A DNA stretch of 64,000 nt. Origin: Saccharopolyspora endophytica. Lineage in GTDB: Bacteria > Actinomycetota > Actinomycetes > Mycobacteriales > Pseudonocardiaceae. A program made the position numbers and the translations under genes. Positions 60,256 through 64,000 of this stretch are shown here, in pieces. The first letter of the stretch is position 1. Each line of letters begins with the position of its first letter. The stretch is taken from positions 62,001-126,000 of the forward strand of contig NZ_JAGPXE010000013.1 in NCBI RefSeq assembly GCF_018070075.1, read 5' to 3'. The notes under the pieces are model-generated. The model saw only the letters and a program-made list of their open reading frames with translations, was not told where the DNA came from and searched no databases.

Positions 60256-61158
60256 ATGCGTGCGAGCTTCGTATTCAGCGAGGTCGTCAACGGCCTTCGG
60301 CGCAACGTGACGATGACCATCGCGATGATCCTGACGACCGCCATCTCGGTGGGTCTGCTCGGTGGCGGTCTGCTGGTGGTCCGGCTCATCGACAAGATGC
60401 AGGACACCTACCAGGACCGCGTCGAGGTCGTGGTGTTCATGACCGACGACGTCAGCGCCAATGACACCGACTGCAGCCAGCAGCCCTGCGCCTCGGTCAT
60501 GTCGTCGCTCAAGAAGGCCGAGGGCGTCGAGTCGGTCAAGTACGAGAACCGGGAGCAGGCGTTCGCCAGCTTCAACAAGGTCTTCGAGTCGCAGCCGGAG
60601 CTCAAGGACGTGGCCCGCGCCGAGGCGATGCCGGCCTCGCTGCGCGTGAAGCTCACCGACCAGGAGCGCTTCCCGCAGATCCAGGCCGAATTCGCCAGCA
60701 AACCGGGCGTGGACAGCGTCGTCGACCAGGCGGAGTACCTGGACAGGCTGTTCGACATCCTCAACGGCGTCCGCAACGCGACGTTCTCGATCGCGCTGGT
60801 GCAGGCGTTGGCCGCGCTGCTGCTGATCTCCAACACCATTCAGCTCTCGGCGTTCACCCGACGCACGGAGACCGGCATCATGCGCCTGGTGGGCGCGACC
60901 CGCTGGTACACGCAGCTGCCGTTCCTCCTGGAAGCGATGGTGTCGGGTCTGATCGGTGCGGTGCTGGCGATCGCCGGCCTGCTGATCGCGAAGGCGGCGT
61001 TCATCGACAGGGTCATGGGGCCGGTGCTGGGCACCGGCATCATCCCGGCCGTCGAATGGGGCGACATCGCGCTGATCTCGCCGATCCTGCTGCTGGTCGC
61101 GGGGGCGATCTCCGCGGTCACCGGTTACGTCACGCTCCGCCTGTACGTGCGGCTGTAG
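60256..61158 (+). CDS. ftsX: Cell-division membrane protein FtsX
   Basis: 300 residues from ATG with AGGAAAG upstream. Four membrane segments: one near the start (IAMILTTAISVGLLGGGLL), then a large external loop with a conserved Cys pair (DCSQQPC), then three C-terminal spans. The external loop recruits a NlpC/P60-type hydrolase. It follows ftsE by 74 bp. Confidence 0.95.
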   Translation: MRASFVFSEVVNGLRRNVTMTIAMILTTAISVGLLGGGLLVVRLIDKMQDTYQDRVEVVVFMTDDVSANDTDCSQQPCASVMSSLKKAEGVESVKYENREQAFASFNKVFESQPELKDVARAEAMPASLRVKLTDQERFPQIQAEFASKPGVDSVVDQAEYLDRLFDILNGVRNATFSIALVQALAALLLISNTIQLSAFTRRTETGIMRLVGATRWYTQLPFLLEAMVSGLIGAVLAIAGLLIAKAAFIDRVMGPVLGTGIIPAVEWGDIALISPILLLVAGAISAVTGYVTLRLYVRL

Positions 61159-61165
61159 CCTGGTG

Positions 61166-61196
61166 CTCGGCGGCCCCTGCGGAAGGGGTCGCCGAG
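61166..61196 (+). terminator. Hairpin between ftsX and smpB
   Basis: CTCGGCGGCCCC / GGGGTCGCCGAG stem with one G-U pair and a 7-nt to 8-nt loop, 8 bp after the ftsX stop. Confidence 0.6.
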
Positions 61197-61236
61197 TTCG
61201 GCTTAACCGGGTGACACGAGGACTAGAGTTGTTCGC

Positions 61237-61713
61237 ATGGTGAAGGAACGCGGCCGCAAGGTCATCTCGCAGAACCGCAAGGCGCGGCATGACTGGTCGG
61301 TGCTCGACGTCTACGAGGCCGGCATCGCGCTGACCGGGACCGAGGTCAAGAGCCTGCGCCAGGGCAAGGCGCAGCTCGTCGACGGCTTCGCCACTGTGGA
61401 CGACGGCGAGGTGTGGCTGCGCAACGTCCACATCCCCGAGTACACCGAGGGGACATGGACCAACCACGAACCGCGGCGCTCCCGCAAGCTCCTGCTGCAC
61501 CGGCACGAGATCGAGCGGCTTGTCGGCAAGATCAAGGAGAGCGGGCTGAGCCTGGTGCCGATGTCGCTGTACTTCAGCGACGGCAAGGCCAAGGTCGAGC
61601 TCGCGCTGGCGCGAGGCAAGAAGGCGCACGACAAGCGTCAGGACATCGCCAAGCGCGATATGGAACGCGAGATCCAGCGCGCCATCGGGCGCGCGCGAAA
61701 GGGCCGGCGCTGA
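61237..61713 (+). CDS. smpB: tmRNA-binding protein SmpB
   Basis: 158 residues from ATG; TAGAGT lies 7-12 bp upstream, no ribosome site. The SmpB fold is clear: NRKARHDWSVLDVYEAGIAL and the C-terminal basic tail (KRQDIAKRDMEREIQRAIGR) that enters the A site. It rescues stalled ribosomes with the tmRNA encoded 990 bp downstream. Confidence 0.97.
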   Translation: MVKERGRKVISQNRKARHDWSVLDVYEAGIALTGTEVKSLRQGKAQLVDGFATVDDGEVWLRNVHIPEYTEGTWTNHEPRRSRKLLLHRHEIERLVGKIKESGLSLVPMSLYFSDGKAKVELALARGKKAHDKRQDIAKRDMEREIQRAIGRARKGRR

Positions 61714-61714
61714 C

Positions 61715-62617
61715 TTGACGGCACCGCAAGACGACAACCGAATCCCCGCTTGGCTGGACGAACTCGGCTTGCCGGGTCTGGTCGACATCCACACCCACTT
61801 CCTGCCGCCGAACGTGCTGGACAAGGTGTGGGCGTACTTCGACAACGCCTCCGAGCACTACGGGATGCGGTGGGACATCTTCTACCGGCACGACGAGTCC
61901 ACCCGGGTGCGGCTGCTGCGCGAGTTCGGGCTGCGGGCGTTCGCCCCGCTGGTCTACGCGCACAAGCCCGCGATGGCCGCGTGGCTCAACGACTGGGTTC
62001 GCGACTTCGCCCAGCGCACGCCGGATGCGGTTCCCACCGCCACCATCTACCCCGAACCCGGCGTGGGCGACTACCTCGCTCGCGCGCTGGACGCGGGTGC
62101 CCGCTGCGTGAAGATGCACGTCCAGGTGGGGTCGTTCGACCCGCGCGACCCGCTGCTGGACCAGGCGTGGGGCCTGCTCGGCGAGACCGGCGTGCCGGTC
62201 GTCGTGCACTGCGGGAACGGTCCGATCGCCGGCGCCTACACCGGGCTGGACGTCTTCGAGGGCGTGCTGCGCAGGCACCCGAGGCTGACCGCGGTGCTGG
62301 CGCACGCCGGAATGCCCGACTACCTGGCGGCGTTGAACCTGGTGGAGCGCTATCCGCGGGTTCACCTGGACACGACCATGGTCGGTGTCGCGTTCAGCGA
62401 GAAGTTCGCGCCGCTGCCCAAGGACTGGGCCGCCCGGATCGCCGCGCACCCCGACCGGATCGTGCTGGGCACCGACTACCCGAACATCCCGTACCAGTAC
62501 GCCGACCAGCTCGCCGCCATCGCCGACTGGGCCGGCGGCGACCCTCGACTCGGCAAGCCGTTCCTGCGCGCGGTGCTGCACGACACACCGGCGAAGCTGC
62601 TGGGCTTGAAGGTATGA
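61715..62617 (+). CDS. Amidohydrolase-2 family metal-dependent hydrolase
   Basis: 300 residues from TTG, one base after the smpB stop, with AAGGG further upstream. Metal ligands: DIHTHF near residue 28, VVHCGN near 168, LAHAGMP near 194 and GTDYPN near 252. PF04909-type TIM barrel, related to decarboxylases and lactone hydrolases. Its place between smpB and ssrA is notable, but substrate and role are unknown. Confidence 0.88.
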   Translation: MTAPQDDNRIPAWLDELGLPGLVDIHTHFLPPNVLDKVWAYFDNASEHYGMRWDIFYRHDESTRVRLLREFGLRAFAPLVYAHKPAMAAWLNDWVRDFAQRTPDAVPTATIYPEPGVGDYLARALDAGARCVKMHVQVGSFDPRDPLLDQAWGLLGETGVPVVVHCGNGPIAGAYTGLDVFEGVLRRHPRLTAVLAHAGMPDYLAALNLVERYPRVHLDTTMVGVAFSEKFAPLPKDWAARIAAHPDRIVLGTDYPNIPYQYADQLAAIADWAGGDPRLGKPFLRAVLHDTPAKLLGLKV

Positions 62618-62651
62618 GGGATATGGGAATGATCGCCGGGGCCCGACGCGT

Positions 62652-62682
62652 TATCCTGTTGGACACCGGTTCGAAAACCGGT
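62652..62682 (+). promoter_or_regulatory. Predicted ssrA promoter and leader hairpin
   Basis: TATCCT (62652-62657) fits a -10 box, and ACCGGTT-CGAA-AACCGGT (62665-62682) forms a perfect 7-bp stem in the precursor 5' leader, 20 nt before mature tmRNA begins. Confidence 0.6.
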
Positions 62683-62702
62683 AGCAAGTGGAGCATGGAC
62701 AT

Positions 62703-63069
62703 GGGGGTGAACGGTTTCGACTCCGTACGTTGATCCTTGGGAAGCGTGCCGGTGCAGGCGGGAGACCACCGTGAGCGTCGCCGCAAACTAATAAGCGCCG
62801 ACAAGAGTCAGCGCGAGTTCGCCCTCGCCGCCTGAGCGAGGAGCGACTCTGTCGGACCGGGAACGCCTCCGTCCCGGAATCCGGCATCAGCTAGGAGGCT
62901 CCACTGCGAGGTTCGGTCGCGGAACCTCGTGGGACATCAAACAGCGACTGGGCTCGTCACACCGGCTGGTTCGCGTGACCGGTGGAGCCGAGTAGAGGCA
63001 TAGCGGACTGCGCACGGAGAAGCCTTGGTGAAGCGACGGAGGACCCGGGTTCGATTCCCGGCACCTCCA
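62703..63069 (+). ncRNA. ssrA: tmRNA (ssrA)
   Basis: 367 nt. The tRNA-like ends pair (GGGGGTG at 62703 with CACCTCC near 63062), the T arm GGTTCGATTCC is present, CCA is not encoded. The tag frame begins with GCC at 62796 and reads ADKSQREFALAA before TGA (62832-62834). The ALAA end is the usual protease signal. Confidence 0.97.
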
Positions 63070-63083
63070 CGGACCTCGGGGCG

Positions 63084-63131
63084 GGGTGTGTTCGCGGAAT
63101 GCGCGAACCATCTCGCCCCGTCGTGTTGGTT
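63084..63131 (+). repeat. 48-bp direct repeat after ssrA (partner at 63261-63308)
   Basis: The sequence starting GGGTGTGTTCGCGGAATGCG is repeated at 63261-63308, 177 bp later, with five single-base differences. Repeats close to ssrA often mark integration scars, but no integrase is seen. The rest of 63070-63389 holds the hairpin repeat below and no gene. Confidence 0.8.
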
Positions 63132-63174
63132 GCGGGGGCCGAGCCCCCGCAGGCCCCCACGGTGCGGTGGCTGC
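63130..63174 (+). repeat. Hairpin repeat after ssrA (partner at 56761)
   Basis: TGCGGGGG (63131-63138) pairs with CCCCCGCA (63144-63151), then GCCCCCACGGTGCGGTGG. Compared with the copy at 56761, one A-T pair has become G-C and the stem is extended, consistent with selection for structure. Confidence 0.75.
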
Positions 63175-63389
63175 GTTTCGTCGGCTCCTTGGGTGGAGAT
63201 GCGTTCCCGGCCTGCTCACGAACGAGCTCGCCGTGCTTTGGGGTTGGCTCGGCGGCCCTCGGGTGTGTTCGCGGAATGCGTGAACCGTCTCGCTCGGTCG
63301 TGTTGGCTCGCCGTCGGGGCGTTCCCGGCCTGGTCTTCGCACGGACCCGGCTTCGCGCTCTGGTCTCGTCTGCCGCTTCTTCCCCGCGT

Positions 63390-64000
63390 TCACGGGGTGA
63401 CGATGGTGAAGTTCGGGTTCGGGTTTGCCAGGTAGTTGAAGAGTTCGGTGATTCTTTTCGGGTTTCCGGTTGTTGTGGCGCGGCCTTGGGCAGCCAGGTC
63501 GTCGGTGGTCGTGGTGCCGAGGAGGACTTTTCGGAGGTCCTGCTCTTCGAGGGTGACCTCGGCGTCGGGTTGGCCTGCCGCCGGACCGGTTCCCCTGATG
63601 TGGACCATGACCCCGTTGCGGAGGCGCTGGGTGTGCGTCCGGCCGCCGTCGACGTTCCAGCGGATCGTGATGTCCGCGTCCCAGCACTTCGGACCGTCCA
63701 CCCTGATGGCCAGCGCCGCGAAGAGCTGGTCCAGGTCCAGCGCGCGGAGCACGTCCGGTGACGAGGTCACCGTGGGCGTGCCGACCGGTCCGTGGCGCAG
63801 TTCGTGCGCTCCCATGAGGTAGAAGTTGCGCCAGGGGCCGTTCTCGCAGCCGTAGCCGAGCTGCTCCAGGGCGTCCGCCTGCAGCGCCCGGGCCTCCTCG
63901 TGGTCGGGCCGGGCGAACACCACGTGGTTGACGACCTGCACGACCCAGCGGAAGTCACCCTTCTCGAAGGACTCGCGGGCTCGTCGGACCACCTCGTCGG
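63390..64000 (-). CDS. Alkyl-sulfatase-like protein, C-terminal part (partial)
   Basis: The frame runs off the right edge, so the 5' end and metallo-beta-lactamase domain are missing. The visible 203 residues contain the alkyl-sulfatase dimerisation region (ALQADALEQLGYGCENGPW, RNFYLMGAHELR) and a C-terminal SCP-2-like domain ending NPNFTIVTP. This matches linear primary-alkylsulfatases (SdsA1/BDS1 type). Substrate specificity cannot be judged from this half. Confidence 0.88.
   Translation of the reverse strand, partial: DEVVRRARESFEKGDFRWVVQVVNHVVFARPDHEEARALQADALEQLGYGCENGPWRNFYLMGAHELRHGPVGTPTVTSSPDVLRALDLDQLFAALAIRVDGPKCWDADITIRWNVDGGRTHTQRLRNGVMVHIRGTGPAAGQPDAEVTLEEQDLRKVLLGTTTTDDLAAQGRATTTGNPKRITELFNYLANPNPNFTIVTP

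Noticed and set aside
62652..62700. A tRNA gene just before ssrA
   Set aside because: The TTCGAA-like loop looks like a T arm, but no acceptor or anticodon stem can be drawn; it is a leader hairpin.
63084..63308. Genomic island at the ssrA 3' end
   Set aside because: No integrase, excisionase, foreign base composition or repeat of the ssrA end itself was found, so only the direct repeats are reported.

Overview
The window is about 70% GC, with dense genes, many GTG starts, many leaderless transcripts and typical actinobacterial families (WhiB7, EspG, AdnAB, DUF3107, DUF3152, UPF0182). Protein resemblance and gene order point to a filamentous actinomycete of the Pseudonocardiaceae, probably Saccharopolyspora or a close relative. 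Much of it runs parallel to two Mycobacterium tuberculosis blocks: Rv1235-Rv1239c (lpqY-sugABC-corA) and Rv3193c-Rv3212 (UPF0182 to the Rv3212-like protein). A third block carries prfB-ftsE-ftsX-smpB-ssrA. Orthology is judged from family and order only; no search was run.

Layout. 1-4.7 kb: end of a trehalose-type ABC importer (lpqY-sugA-sugB-sugC), two very small genes, and corA. 5-10 kb: a NUDIX hydrolase, small membrane proteins, a PH-domain protein, a PHP phosphoesterase, an Fe-S RecB-like nuclease and a beta-propeller lipoprotein-like gene. 10-21 kb: DEAD-box helicase, MiaE-like protein, DUF3107, two TetR regulators each next to an alpha/beta hydrolase, the DUF3152 zincin, MoeZ, TIGR02569 and a HemD-like protein. 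21-30 kb: alkyltransferase-like protein, secreted GH18 chitinase with a DasR-like box, and the AdnA-AdnB helicase-nuclease. 30-36 kb: potassium channel, zinc peptidase, and an Xre/DUF397 pair with a divergent zinc-finger gene. 36-39.4 kb: a four-gene orphan type VII secretion (ESX) cassette. 39.5-45.5 kb: paired M16 peptidases, nudC, uvrD2. 45.5-46.5 kb: whiB7 behind a WhiB7-type promoter, a 66-codon upstream reading frame and an intrinsic attenuator. 46.6-56.5 kb: methyltransferase, ABC1 kinase, zinc ribbons, two metallopeptidases, PDZ-Lon protease, UPF0182. 56.5-57.1 kb: two identical initiator tRNA genes on a 113-bp duplication. 57-64 kb: PadR regulator, prfB, ftsEX, smpB, an amidohydrolase, tmRNA, and the 3' part of an alkyl-sulfatase-like gene.

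Functional themes. DNA-break repair (AdnAB, UvrD2, RecB-like nuclease, ATL protein), ribosome stress and rescue (whiB7 attenuation, SmpB with ssrA, prfB, initiator tRNA), envelope and secretion (ESX cassette, FtsEX, UPF0182, PDZ-Lon, chitinase) and proteolysis.

Most unusual non-coding signal: an AT-rich palindrome family built on GAATTTCGCGCGAAATTC, seen seven times at four loci just after stop codons. At three loci it is a rigid 60-bp unit (22-bp palindrome, 16-bp spacer, 22-bp palindrome). No CRISPR array, integrase, transposase or rRNA was seen.
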